From Ruminococcus sp. (lineage in GTDB: Bacteria; Bacillota; Clostridia; Oscillospirales; Ruminococcaceae): a stretch of DNA of 33,176 nucleotides. The notes beneath the pieces are model-generated. The model did not search any database, was not told the origin of the DNA, and saw only the letters and a program-made list of their open reading frames with translations. Made by a program: the position numbers and the translations under genes. Position 1 is the stretch's first letter. Each line of letters begins with the position of its first letter. The DNA is taken from contig JAFWWU010000113.1 of assembly GCA_017523285.1 (NCBI GenBank), positions 1 to 33,176 on the forward strand. The letters run 5' to 3'. Positions 13,547 to 21,776 of this stretch are shown piece after piece.

Positions 13547-14965
13547 TTATTTGATTTCGCCTTTTTTTAGTCGTGCAAGATAATCCTTTGTTTCAGCGGC
13601 AACAACTCCGGAAAGTCCGATAAGAGCTATAATATTAGGCAGAGCCATAAGTCCGTTGAAGATATCGGCAAAATTCCATACAGCCTCAACTGTGAGATAC
13701 GGACCGATAAATATTGCGGCAATGTATACCCATTTATATACCGAAGCGTATTTTTTCTTAGCTCCCGTAAGATATGAAAGACATCTGTCTGAGTAGTAAT
13801 TCCAGCCGAGAATTGTTGTGAATGCGAAAAATGTAAGACACATCATAAGAAGGAACGATGACAGCTTTGCAGGGAACGGCAGACCGCATACGAATGCGTC
13901 AATTGTGATGTTTACGCCGACAAGTCCTTTGTCATAGCTTCCTGCCATTACAATTGCAAGTCCTGTCATTGTACATACGATAATTGTGTCAATAAATGTG
14001 CCTGTCATGGTAACCATACCCTGTCTTACAGGCTCGTTTGTCCTTGCAGCAGCTGATGCAATCGGTGAAGAGCCAAGTCCCGCTTCGTTTGAGAAAATAC
14101 CTCTTGCAACACCGCTTCTCATTGACATTTTAACTACCGCAAAGCCTGCAATTCCTCCCGCAAGAGGACGAACTCCGAATGCTCCCTTTACTATATCCGC
14201 AACAGCTGAGGGAATTTGTCCGATGTTCGAGATAATTATTATAAGACAGCTTATAACATAAATGATTATCATTGCAGGAACAACAATCTCTGAAAATGCG
14301 GCAATTCTCTTTATTCCGCCGATGATGATAAGAGCCGCAAGAACTGTTATTATCAGACCTGCTATTATCGTTGTGTATGTGTATTCGTTTCCGAAAAGCG
14401 TAACTGTATGACTTGCTGACGGGTCAAAGAAATTATTTGCGGCGGAAGTGATTCCGTTTATCTGAGCAATTGTGCCTATGCCTAAAAGTCCTGCAAGAAG
14501 TCCGAACAGAGCGAAGAGCTTTGCAAGCCATTTCCAGCTTTTGCCAAGCCCGTTTTCTATGTAATAGAAAGGTCCGCCGAGGAGATTTCCGTTTTTATCC
14601 TTGATTCTGTATTTTACAGCGAGGAGTCCTTCTGCGTATTTGGTAGCCATTCCGAAGAAAGCAGCAATCTCCATCCAGAAAAGAGCTCCCGGACCGCCTG
14701 CGCCTATTGCGGTTGCTACTCCGACAATATTTCCCGTTCCGACAGTAGCGGAAAGAGCAGTACACAGAGCTGCAAAGCTTGAAACATCGCCTGTTCCGCC
14801 CTCTTCGTTTTTCACCATATATTTAAGCGAAGTGCCGAGTTTTCTCACCTGCAGAAAGCATGTGCGCACAGTAAGAAGAATACCGCAGGATATGATGAGA
14901 ACTATCAGTGGAACTCCCCAGACGAATTCATCTATTTTTACAAGAATGTCATTGAATTTTTCCAT
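13547..14965 (-). CDS. Sodium:alanine/glycine symporter, AGCS family
   Basis: The 472-aa membrane protein matches AlsT/DagA-type AGCS carriers, which import alanine or glycine with sodium. Signature regions seen are CTALSATVGTGNIVGVATAI with GGPGALFWMEIAAFFGMATK (about 69-110), SNEAGLGSSPIASAAA (about 290-305) and ILGWNYYSDRCLSYL near the C-terminal third. About ten hydrophobic helices are evident. AGGGAG precedes the ATG at a somewhat long spacing. Alanine versus glycine preference cannot be judged here. The gene is monocistronic with its own promoter and terminator. Confidence 0.94.
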   Translation of the reverse strand: MEKFNDILVKIDEFVWGVPLIVLIISCGILLTVRTCFLQVRKLGTSLKYMVKNEEGGTGDVSSFAALCTALSATVGTGNIVGVATAIGAGGPGALFWMEIAAFFGMATKYAEGLLAVKYRIKDKNGNLLGGPFYYIENGLGKSWKWLAKLFALFGLLAGLLGIGTIAQINGITSAANNFFDPSASHTVTLFGNEYTYTTIIAGLIITVLAALIIIGGIKRIAAFSEIVVPAMIIIYVISCLIIIISNIGQIPSAVADIVKGAFGVRPLAGGIAGFAVVKMSMRSGVARGIFSNEAGLGSSPIASAAARTNEPVRQGMVTMTGTFIDTIIVCTMTGLAIVMAGSYDKGLVGVNITIDAFVCGLPFPAKLSSFLLMMCLTFFAFTTILGWNYYSDRCLSYLTGAKKKYASVYKWVYIAAIFIGPYLTVEAVWNFADIFNGLMALPNIIALIGLSGVVAAETKDYLARLKKGEIK

Positions 14966-14999
14966 AACGACTCATACTCCCTAAAAAATCAATCATAAT

Positions 15000-15028
15000 A
15001 TTATATCATATTTTCAGGGAAAATGCAA
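15000..15028 (-). promoter_or_regulatory. Promoter of the alanine symporter gene
   Basis: On the minus strand TTGCAT (15028-15023), a 17-bp spacer and TATAAT (15005-15000), with the extended -10 context TGATATAAT. Confidence 0.7.
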
Positions 15029-15060
15029 ATGTTTTTTGAGTTTTGTCGCCCATACTTCAA

Positions 15061-16647
15061 TTAACACGGATACATTGTTTTCAGATATTCCACCAGCATT
15101 TCGGGAATATACTGATAGTGATGTGATTCATATAATTTATGTGTAAAGTCTACACCGTGGGATTCAAAGCGTTCTTTCAGCTTTGCAACGCCTTCAAGCG
15201 TTGTATCATCTCCCTCACGGTAATTTTGTTCGTAATCGGGATCTTCCAATGAGCCTGCACAGAGGAATATTGTCTTATCCAGCGTTTCATTTCTGTCAAA
15301 ATAGCCGTAATCGTTCAGCACATCATCATTGGTCATATTATTATCCAGATTATAATGATACAGTCCCCACAGCGCAGGACTGCCGATGATATAATGACCG
15401 AAGGGCTGATTTTCATACCTGTCCGAATTGAAAACCGCATTATGTGTGAACACACCGCCGTCCGAATGACCATACAGCGTGGAATTATCACAGTCGATAT
15501 TGTAATTCTCGCACAAATACGGCATAAGGTTGTCGGTGATAAAGTCGAGCAGCTTGTCACGTTCGATTACAAGGTCATTATAGCGTATCCATTGGTCAGG
15601 GTCGGTGACATTGTAGCAATAATAAAGGCTGACAAGTATCACAGGTGCAGCTTCGCCGTTTTCCATGCATTTTCTCAGTTCAGGACAGTTGCCGAAACGC
15701 CAGATGCCGTCTGTCAGGAAGAATACAGGATAGGTCTTGTCCTTGTCGTAATTGGGTGGGAGTGTCACATGAACGACAAATGGTCTATCAAGTTCTTCAT
15801 CGTAAAAATATATCTCGTCAACGGAATCCTTTATTGCTTCAACTGCAGCACGGTCATATTCCCAGTCGCTTCTGTAATTTTGAAGTGCAGACCAGAGATA
15901 CAACGATTGGTCGTTAATATCCACACTACCTTCGGGAAGCGTTTCATAGGTGCCGTTCTTCAGTGCTTCATATGCAAGTTGAATTTGCAGGATCTCCATT
16001 TCAGTTACTTCATTGGTGTAACCTAACTTGGATTCTTGTTCTCTGATATAGTCGAGATATTCCTCAAATGAATCAAAAGAGACATATTCTACTTTCTGCT
16101 CACCGTTTTCTCCTATTGTGCTAGAAGTAAAGCCGAATGAGTTGCCATCATTAAAATCATCTGCATCAGGGACAAGTCGCTGAACGATATACCCGTCAAC
16201 AAGAACGCAAGTACTAAACTGAAAGGAGTCTTCACCTTTTTCCTCAGCGATTCTGATATCCTCCATAGCAGCCTCATATTGTTCATCGCCAATTTCAGAT
16301 CGACACTCTTCCAAATTTTTACGATATTCGGCATAGGTCATTGTTCTGAACTCGACACTGACCTTGTGTTCAGCATTCGGGTCGGCATTTGGCTTTTCGA
16401 TTTCGTCAAGAAGCGTGAGAGCGTGCTTATCCACAGAGTTGATCTCTAACTCCGTCATTTTGTTGGTAAGCTTTGTGGGAGATATCGTCTGCGGCTGTTC
16501 CGTTTCAGCGTTATTGCTTTCAGTGGTAATACTGCTTTCCTGCTGAACAGAGCTTTCAGTTTGCGAAGAGTTTTCCTGCTTGTTGTTGCAAGAGGTGACT
16601 GGTAATGTCATTGCAAGAAGTAAAAGAAATGTGACTATTTTTTTCAT
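15061..16647 (-). CDS. Secreted lipoprotein with a C-terminal esterase (enterochelin-esterase-like) domain
   Basis: The N-terminus MKKIVTFLLLLAMTLPVTSC is a lipoprotein signal with Cys20 in the lipobox. A Ser/Thr/Gln-rich linker follows, then a helical region of unknown fold (about 60-250). Residues about 275-528 form an alpha/beta hydrolase of the esterase D/Fes type: RPFVVHVTLPPNYDKDKTYP, nucleophile Ser395 in GHSDGG, probable acid Asp469 in SLEDPD, and His509/510 in ESHHYQ. Relatives cleave carbohydrate esters (acetyl, feruloyl) or siderophore esters. In a fibre-degrading gut anaerobe a carbohydrate esterase on the cell surface is plausible, but the substrate is not shown. Confidence 0.85.
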   Translation of the reverse strand: MKKIVTFLLLLAMTLPVTSCNNKQENSSQTESSVQQESSITTESNNAETEQPQTISPTKLTNKMTELEINSVDKHALTLLDEIEKPNADPNAEHKVSVEFRTMTYAEYRKNLEECRSEIGDEQYEAAMEDIRIAEEKGEDSFQFSTCVLVDGYIVQRLVPDADDFNDGNSFGFTSSTIGENGEQKVEYVSFDSFEEYLDYIREQESKLGYTNEVTEMEILQIQLAYEALKNGTYETLPEGSVDINDQSLYLWSALQNYRSDWEYDRAAVEAIKDSVDEIYFYDEELDRPFVVHVTLPPNYDKDKTYPVFFLTDGIWRFGNCPELRKCMENGEAAPVILVSLYYCYNVTDPDQWIRYNDLVIERDKLLDFITDNLMPYLCENYNIDCDNSTLYGHSDGGVFTHNAVFNSDRYENQPFGHYIIGSPALWGLYHYNLDNNMTNDDVLNDYGYFDRNETLDKTIFLCAGSLEDPDYEQNYREGDDTTLEGVAKLKERFESHGVDFTHKLYESHHYQYIPEMLVEYLKTMYPC

Positions 16648-16696
16648 TGTTATGCCTTTCTGTGTTTACTTTTTCTATTTTATATAAATATTTAAT

Positions 16697-16725
16697 ATTA
16701 TATCACGGCATACAATAATTGTCAA
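16697..16725 (-). promoter_or_regulatory. Promoter of the lipoprotein esterase gene
   Basis: On the minus strand a perfect TTGACA (16725-16720), 17-bp spacer and perfect TATAAT (16702-16697). A GTAGGGG-type palindrome starts only 7 bp beyond the -35 box. Confidence 0.88.
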
Positions 16726-16727
16726 TA

Positions 16728-16872
16728 GTATGGGCGGATATCATCCGCCCTACATAACGGGATGCCGAGGGCGGCATCCCCTACACAGCAAAACAAACGC
16801 AAAACCAATCGGGCGGATAATATCCGCCCCTACACAACGGGACTTTGAATCATAAATCCTCGATGTTGAGTT
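16728..16872. repeat. Palindrome cluster 1 (A, B, A) plus 68-bp repeat copy 1
   Basis: It contains family A GGGCGGAT-ATC-ATCCGCCC (16732-16750), family B GGGATGCCG-AGGG-CGGCATCCC (16759-16780) and family A GGGCGGATAATATCCGCCC (16811-16829). An A/C-rich spacer (AAACAAACGCAAAACCAATC) separates the last two. Bases 16805-16872 are repeated exactly at 17426-17493, and 16759-16829 recur at 18371-18441. Confidence 0.92.
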
Positions 16873-17263
16873 ATCGTTTTTCTGAAATAGGATTTATCTT
16901 CAAAACCCATTTCAAACGTATTGGAGATATCTCAATGACAAAATGTTTTTCATTTATATTTGTACCTGGATGTGATGTTGTAATATCAATCGTTACATCA
17001 GCAATTGTAGCTTTTTGAAAATACTGAGAATCACCCAAAACAATATATTGGGCACCAATATAATCTATATATCCACTTGGTTCAGGATTCAACGGTAATA
17101 CTTCAAATGGCTTTGTTATGTCTATCCCAATATTTTTTAAATAAGTACTAAGCTGTGGATAAGTTGCTTCAATTTCATGTATATAGTTTTTACAATATAC
17201 ACATTTGCACAAATATGAAGATGCTATCTCACTATAAAATTCTATGTTTTTTTGAATATCCAA
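16871..17263 (-). CDS. Conserved-type hypothetical protein with an N-terminal CxxC
   Basis: The 130-aa protein opens with a four-cysteine-free but CxxC-bearing motif (YLCKCVYCKNYIHEIEATYP), followed by YLKNIGIDITKPFEVLPLNP, then a beta-rich C-terminal part. Similar small proteins with a C-x-x-C-R/K-N-Y start and a GID..KP.E motif are common in Firmicutes, but I know of no assigned function. The start is TTG with AAAGGGGTG upstream. The stop codon uses the last two bases of a 68-bp repeat, and the same repeat lies upstream of the gene's promoter, so the gene is bracketed by direct repeats. Confidence 0.7.
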   Translation of the reverse strand: MDIQKNIEFYSEIASSYLCKCVYCKNYIHEIEATYPQLSTYLKNIGIDITKPFEVLPLNPEPSGYIDYIGAQYIVLGDSQYFQKATIADVTIDITTSHPGTNINEKHFVIEISPIRLKWVLKINPISEKR

Positions 17264-17319
17264 TTTAACACCCCTTTATCAAATACCTGTTTGGTTTATC
17301 GTTCTATTCGATTTTCCAT

Positions 17320-17328
17320 ATTATACCA
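17320..17328 (-). promoter_or_regulatory. Extended -10 promoter of the CxxC hypothetical gene
   Basis: TGGTATAAT on the minus strand (TATAAT at 17325-17320) is an extended -10. The -35 position falls at the edge of a family B palindrome and is a poor match. Confidence 0.5.
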
Positions 17329-17345
17329 CAATATGCAATAATCTT

Positions 17346-17493
17346 GTAGGGGATGCCGCCCTCGGCATCCCGTTTTATATATACCGTTTTGAAACGTTGA
17401 ATCCGAACGATTTTTTTCATATTACCCAATCGGGCGGATAATATCCGCCCCTACACAACGGGACTTTGAATCATAAATCCTCGATGTTGAGTT
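17346..17493. repeat. Palindrome cluster 2 (B, A) plus 68-bp repeat copy 2
   Basis: Family B GGGATGCCG-CCCT-CGGCATCCC lies at 17350-17371 in the orientation opposite to cluster 1, and family A GGGCGGATAATATCCGCCC at 17432-17450. Bases 17426-17493 duplicate 16805-16872. The segment after the A palindrome (GGGAC...CCTCGATGTTGAG) resembles a decayed family C palindrome. Confidence 0.9.
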
Positions 17494-17545
17494 TGCGTTA
17501 TAATAATTTTTCAGTATTCTTATTTTCTGATTAATGCAGATACTT

Positions 17546-18223
17546 TTAGATTGTAGCTAACACATTTATTATCATATGAACTGCTATAGGACAAAATATA
17601 TTATTAGATAGCACATAAACTATTCCGAACATTAATCCCATTAACATTTGCGGAATAACAGTTAGTATTTCCATGGCAGAAAAATCTATATAATTACAAT
17701 GAATCATTCCAAATAATATTGCTCCTACAATAATAGATATTACTATTCTGACTTTGCCTGATTTTTCACCTTTTATTGCGCCCAGTACAATCCCTCTATG
17801 AATAAATTCTTCAACCAGTGGTCCGAAAAGACATGCCGGTAACACCATAAATATACCATAATTTGTAACTGCATCATCCACAGCTTTCTGATTGTCACTC
17901 TCACCAATACCGCAGATATCCAGAATAATCGCAGCCACAACAACCAAAATAATTGTGATGAAAGCACATATAGCAATTATAGGAATGTATTTTTTTAAAT
18001 TGTTTTTAAAATCCTTTAGACATTTATATAGTGTTTTCCGAAAAATAATAACGTAGAATAAAAATAAACCTCCATAATACACAAGGTCAATATACTTTAT
18101 TGCGTTTTCATAACCAAATGTATTAATTATCAATTCGGGTTGTGTTTCTATAAAAAGCATCAATGCCACAAAAACTAATATTGATATTAAACAACGCAAC
18201 CTGTTTTCTTTTGTTAATAGCAT
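17546..18223 (-). CDS. CPBP-family intramembrane metalloprotease
   Basis: The 225-aa membrane protein has the three CPBP/Abi motifs: EExxxR at Glu138-Glu139...Arg143 (VEEFIHRG), FxxxH ending at His175 (FGMIH), and HxxxN at His216...Asn220. About six hydrophobic helices are visible. Family members process CAAX proteins in eukaryotes. In bacteria many act in bacteriocin self-immunity or maturation, or in membrane protein turnover. No bacteriocin gene is next to it, so the role is open. It is monocistronic with a good promoter. Confidence 0.9.
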   Translation of the reverse strand: MLLTKENRLRCLISILVFVALMLFIETQPELIINTFGYENAIKYIDLVYYGGLFLFYVIIFRKTLYKCLKDFKNNLKKYIPIIAICAFITIILVVVAAIILDICGIGESDNQKAVDDAVTNYGIFMVLPACLFGPLVEEFIHRGIVLGAIKGEKSGKVRIVISIIVGAILFGMIHCNYIDFSAMEILTVIPQMLMGLMFGIVYVLSNNIFCPIAVHMIINVLATI

Positions 18224-18303
18224 AATCGTATACCTCTCAATTTTTTGATATTATCTGTTAGTTAAGTATGTGTCAGATTCTTATGAACAGTTATTTTTCC
18301 TAT

Positions 18304-18332
18304 ATTATATCACAACGCACAGTATTTTTCAA
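18304..18332 (-). promoter_or_regulatory. Promoter of the CPBP protease gene
   Basis: On the minus strand TTGAAA (18332-18327), 17-bp spacer, perfect TATAAT (18309-18304). A decayed family A palindrome starts about 7 bp beyond the -35. Confidence 0.82.
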
Positions 18333-18338
18333 TATTTT

Positions 18339-18495
18339 GTAGGCACGGATATCATCCACCCCTACATAAAGGGATGCCGAGGGCGGCATCCCCTACACAG
18401 CAAAACAAACGCAAAACCAATCGGGCGGATAATATCCGCCCATACAAAACAACATTCCGCAATTCAAAAGGGATATCGAGGGTGTAATCCCATAC
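18339..18495. repeat. Palindrome cluster 3 (A', B, A, B')
   Basis: A decayed family A element (18342-18362, GGCACGGAT-ATC-ATCCACCCC) is followed by intact B (18371-18392) and intact A (18423-18441). A decayed B sits at 18470-18491, keeping the outer GGGAT/ATCCC but losing two inner pairs. Bases 18371-18441 match 16759-16829. The cluster fills the gap between the divergent CPBP and asnS promoters. Confidence 0.9.
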
Positions 18496-18520
18496 AACAG
18501 TTAAAATTTTCTCCGAAACC

Positions 18521-18549
18521 TTGACATATAGCGTGAAAAGTGGTAAAAT
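18521..18549 (+). promoter_or_regulatory. Promoter of the asnS T-box transcript
   Basis: TTGACA (18521-18526), 17-bp spacer, TAAAAT (18544-18549). The start point would be near 18556, about 290 nt upstream of asnS. Confidence 0.82.
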
Positions 18550-18555
18550 AAAAAG

Positions 18556-18830
18556 TAGTTTTCTTAAAATGCTATGACTGAGAGAAGTAATGCGGATTTT
18601 TTCGTTCACAGAGAGTGCGGGTAAAGGTGTGAGCCGTATAATGAATGTCGTATGAATAACACTCACGAGCAGCAATCTGAAAGTCTTTGCGATTATTAGG
18701 TGCGCCGTTTCACTGTGCGTTAAACAGTTTCAGAGTGACTGCCGTTTCTGCGGCGGTAATTCAGGTGGTACCACGGATTTATTCTCCGTCCTGTTTTTTA
18801 GCGGGACGGAGTATTTTTTTATTTTTGAAA
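18556..18830 (+). promoter_or_regulatory. T-box riboswitch controlling asnS
   Basis: The leader carries the T-box core TCAGGTGGTACCACGG (18760-18775), which pairs with the uncharged tRNA acceptor end. An intrinsic terminator follows: CTCCGTCC (18784-18791) / GGACGGAG (18804-18811) and a long T tract. A likely stem I lower helix GTGAG/CTCAC (about 18628-18666) encloses AATAACA, offering an AAC asparagine specifier at 18658-18660. Uncharged tRNA-Asn would then stabilise the antiterminator and turn on asnS. The T-box call is firm; the specifier position is my reading of the fold. Confidence 0.88.
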
Positions 18831-18845
18831 GGATGGATTTTATTT

Positions 18846-20219
18846 ATGAAGCATATTGATATAAGAGAGGTTGTTAATTCTCCTGAGCTTATCAATCAGA
18901 TAGTAACTGTATGCGGTTGGGTGCGTACATCAAGAAATTCAAAGAACGTAGCTTTTATTGAGCTAAACGACGGTACAACATTCAAGCATATACAGATTGT
19001 TGTTGACAAGGGCGGCTGTCCTGATTACAAGGAGCCTCGTGTAGGTACTTCACTTAAGGTTGAAGGTAAGCTTGTTGAGGGCAGAAACAATACTGTTGAA
19101 ATCTGCACTGAGCCTGAGAATATTGTAATTCTTGGTGATTGTCCGACAGATTATCCGCTTCAGAAAAAGGGACACACTCTTGAATTCCTCCGTACAATGC
19201 CACACCTCAGAGGAAGAACAAATACATTCAACGCTGTATTCAGAGTTCGTTCAGTTATGGCTGACGCTGTTCACGATTACTTCCAGAGCAAGAACTTCGT
19301 TTATGTAAATACACCTCTTATCACAGGCAGTGACTGTGAGGGTGCAGGCGAAATGTTCCAGGTTACAACAAACGGCTATACAAACGAGTTCAAGAGCGAG
19401 GAAGAATACTACTCAAACGACTTCTTCGGCAAGAAGGCAGGACTTTCAGTTTCAGGTCAGCTTGAGGGTGAGGTTGCCGCTATGGCATTCGGTAAAATCT
19501 ATACTTTCGGTCCAAGCTTCAGAGCTGAAAACAGTAACACTCCGAAGCACCTTGCTGAATTCTGGCACGTTGAACCTGAGATTGCTTTTGCTGAGCTTCC
19601 TGAAATCATTGAAACAGCAGAGGATATGATTAAGACTGTTATCCGCAATGTACTCGATAAATGTCCTGATGAAATGAAGTTCTTTGACGCTCATTTTGAA
19701 AAGGGAATTATTGCACGTCTTGAAGACCTCATCAGCCACGACTTTGCAACTGTAACTTATACAGAGGCTATCAAGCTCCTCAAGGAATCAGGAGAAGAAT
19801 TCCAGTATCCTGTTGACTGGGGCTGTGACCTCCAGACAGAGCATGAAAGATATATCTCTGAAAAGGTATTCAAGAAGGCTGTTTTTGTAACAGATTATCC
19901 AAAGGAAATCAAGTCATTCTATATGAAGCAGAATCCAGACGGCAAGACAGTTGCCGCAGTTGACCTTCTCGTTCCTGGTGTAGGTGAAATCATCGGCGGA
20001 AGTGAGCGTGAGGCTGATTACGATAAACTTGTTGCTGCTATGGAAGAAAGAAATATGAATCTTGAGCTTTACACAGACTATCTTGACCTCAGAAAATACG
20101 GTTCAGTACCTCACGGCTGATTCGGCCTTGGTTTCGAGCGTCTTATTATGTACATCACAGGCGTATCAAATATCCGTGACGTAATTCTTTACCCAAGAAC
20201 AGTAGGAAATGTAAGATAA
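18846..20219 (+). CDS. asnS: Asparaginyl-tRNA synthetase, interrupted by an in-frame TGA at codon 425
   Basis: AsnRS charges tRNA-Asn. The protein starts [20 protein letters not shown] with an OB-fold anticodon-binding domain, followed by the class IIb catalytic core ([20 protein letters not shown], then the [34 protein letters not shown] and [20 protein letters not shown] blocks). ATG 18846 follows AAAGGA; upstream in-frame codons lie inside the T-box leader. At 20118-20120 a TGA sits after GSVPHG, exactly where a glycine is expected in the family's [11 protein letters not shown]-type motif 3. The same frame continues [20 protein letters not shown] and on to TAA at 20217. Without readthrough the protein lacks motif 3 and its ATP-binding arginine. 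TGA is an ordinary stop elsewhere in this window, for example ftsZ, hicB and the araC gene. Confidence 0.9.
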
Positions 20220-20252
20220 GAAAATATTTGTTTCAAGGGTTGATGATATAGC

Positions 20253-20298
20253 GTAGGGGATGCCGTACCCATGGGGCATAAATCCTCAGCATCCCACC
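20253..20298. repeat. Family B palindrome with an enlarged loop
   Basis: GTAGGGGATGC...GCATCCC keeps the outer arms (20257-20263 / 20289-20295), but the 4-nt loop is replaced by about 25 nt containing CCCATGGG and a second TGCC/GGCA pairing. It looks like one palindrome disrupted by, or recombined with, another sequence. Confidence 0.75.
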
Positions 20299-20350
20299 AA
20301 ACTCATACGGAAAACATAAAATCAATTTTAAAATAAAATGGAGTAAGAAT

Positions 20351-21544
20351 ATGAAAAAAGCATTAATATTAGCACTGGTTCTCTCCCTTTTAACTTCAGT
20401 TTCTTGTGAAAAAAATGATAAGAAAAAAGCTTCTTCTGAAATATCCTCGGAAGCTTCACAGGAATATTCTTCTGAAAAAGAAGAAAAAGAAAATGATGAA
20501 GAATCTGAGAGCGAAGCCGAAGAAAAAACCGAAACTGAAACACAACCGAAAACAACTCAGGACGAAGAAGATAAACACATTATCGAAGATGAAGACCCTG
20601 CTGAAAAATCAATGAGAATTAATGAGATAAAAAGAAAATTAAAAGCCGATGATGACGGATTTCTCATTGAAGATGGAATCTTATATGATTATGAGGGCGT
20701 TTCGTCTATCGTTGTTATTCCCGATAATGTAATATATATTGAAAGTCAGGCGTTCTGGAGCAATGATGTTATTGAGGCAGTCTATATTCCTTCATCTGTA
20801 AAGGAAATCGGCGAGAGTGCATTCTGGAGCTGCAGCGGACTGAAGTTTGTTGACGTCGAAGAGGGACTTGAAAAAATCAACAGTAGTGTTTTCTGGTCTT
20901 GCAGCGGACTTGAAAATGTAAATCTTCCTGCAAGTTTGAATGATATTGAACGTTCTGTATTCTGGGCAATGGATGAGCTTACAATACATGCTCCGTCAGG
21001 CTCATACGCTGAAAGCTTTGCAAAAAATAACGGATTTGATTATTCGTCGGATTATCATGAATATCAGAAATCAGACCGTAAAAATCTTATCAGAGCTTCA
21101 CAATATGCTGGTAATGAGTTTACAGAATTTCAGATTCCTTCAAACATCAAGGGGATTGACGCATGTGCATTTCAGTATTGTAAAAAACTGAAAGAAATAA
21201 CTATTCCGTCTAATGTAGAATATATAGGTGCAGATGCTTTTGAATATTGCTATGGACTTAAAAAGGTTGTAATAGACGGATGCCGTGAAATAAAATCAGA
21301 AGCATTTGAATATTGTGAATCACTTGAAATGCTTCGCATTAAAGAGGGAACGGAAAAAATAGGTAGTAGTGCTTTTGCTTATTGTGATAAGCTGAAAGAT
21401 ATTTATCTTCCTGCAAGTGTAAGCAATATCGACAAAAGAGCTTTTGAATATTGTTCGCCTGACCTTGTGCTTCATGTGCCTGCAGGTTCATATGCAGAAG
21501 ATTACGCAATGGCTCTTAATATTCCTTTTGATAACAATATATAA
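20351..21544 (+). CDS. Lipoprotein with BspA-type leucine-rich repeats
   Basis: The signal MKKALILALVLSLLTSVSC gives a lipidated Cys19. A very acidic, Ser/Glu/Lys-rich linker (about 20-95) should hold the domain off the membrane. The rest is LRR_5 (BspA-like) repeats, used by gut bacteria for adhesion and protein binding. The repeats fall into two blocks: one built on AFWSCSGL-like units (about 135-210) and one on AFEYCxxL-like units (about 275-375), each closed by a HxPxGSYAE cap. The outer surface is probably the binding face; no partner is known. GGAGTAAG precedes the ATG. Confidence 0.88.
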   Translation: MKKALILALVLSLLTSVSCEKNDKKKASSEISSEASQEYSSEKEEKENDEESESEAEEKTETETQPKTTQDEEDKHIIEDEDPAEKSMRINEIKRKLKADDDGFLIEDGILYDYEGVSSIVVIPDNVIYIESQAFWSNDVIEAVYIPSSVKEIGESAFWSCSGLKFVDVEEGLEKINSSVFWSCSGLENVNLPASLNDIERSVFWAMDELTIHAPSGSYAESFAKNNGFDYSSDYHEYQKSDRKNLIRASQYAGNEFTEFQIPSNIKGIDACAFQYCKKLKEITIPSNVEYIGADAFEYCYGLKKVVIDGCREIKSEAFEYCESLEMLRIKEGTEKIGSSAFAYCDKLKDIYLPASVSNIDKRAFEYCSPDLVLHVPAGSYAEDYAMALNIPFDNNI

Positions 21545-21559
21545 TTGTTTCTCCAACCA

Positions 21560-21746
21560 AATCGGGCGGATGGTATCCGCCCCTACGAAAATAATTAATA
21601 CAATTTGTAGGGGACGGCATCTCGACGTCCCACAAAATACACAATTGTAGGGGATGCCGCCCTCGGCATCCCGTGTAATCGTGTAGGGGAAGATATCATC
21701 TTCACGAAAAAAACACAACCAAATCGGGCGGATAATATCCGCCCAC
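21560..21746. repeat. Palindrome cluster 4 (A, C, B, D, A)
   Basis: It contains A GGGCGGAT-GGT-ATCCGCCC (21564-21582), C GGGACG...CGTCCC (21611-21631), B GGGATGCCG-CCCT-CGGCATCCC (21651-21672), D GAAGAT-ATC-ATCTTC within GTGTAGGG...CAC (21681-21705), and A GGGCGGATAATATCCGCCC (21725-21743). All four families occur in under 200 bp between the LRR gene and asnA. Confidence 0.92.
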
Positions 21747-21776
21747 GCAAAAAATTAATATAGGAAAGTGGTAATT

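Noticed and set aside
15355-16026. Rightward 223-codon reading frame inside the esterase gene
   Set aside because: It lies wholly antisense to a gene with a clear signal peptide, catalytic motifs, promoter and ribosome site; its own translation has no recognisable feature.
18687-18845. N-terminal extension of asnS
   Set aside because: These codons fall in the T-box antiterminator and terminator, and the ATG at 18846 has a proper ribosome site and a family-typical N-terminus.
20118-20120. UGA decoded as glycine (alternative genetic code) or selenocysteine in asnS
   Set aside because: UGA ends several other genes in the window with nothing conserved beyond it, so a genome-wide code change is not supported. 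The site is normally glycine in AsnRS and there is no obvious SECIS-like hairpin right after it.
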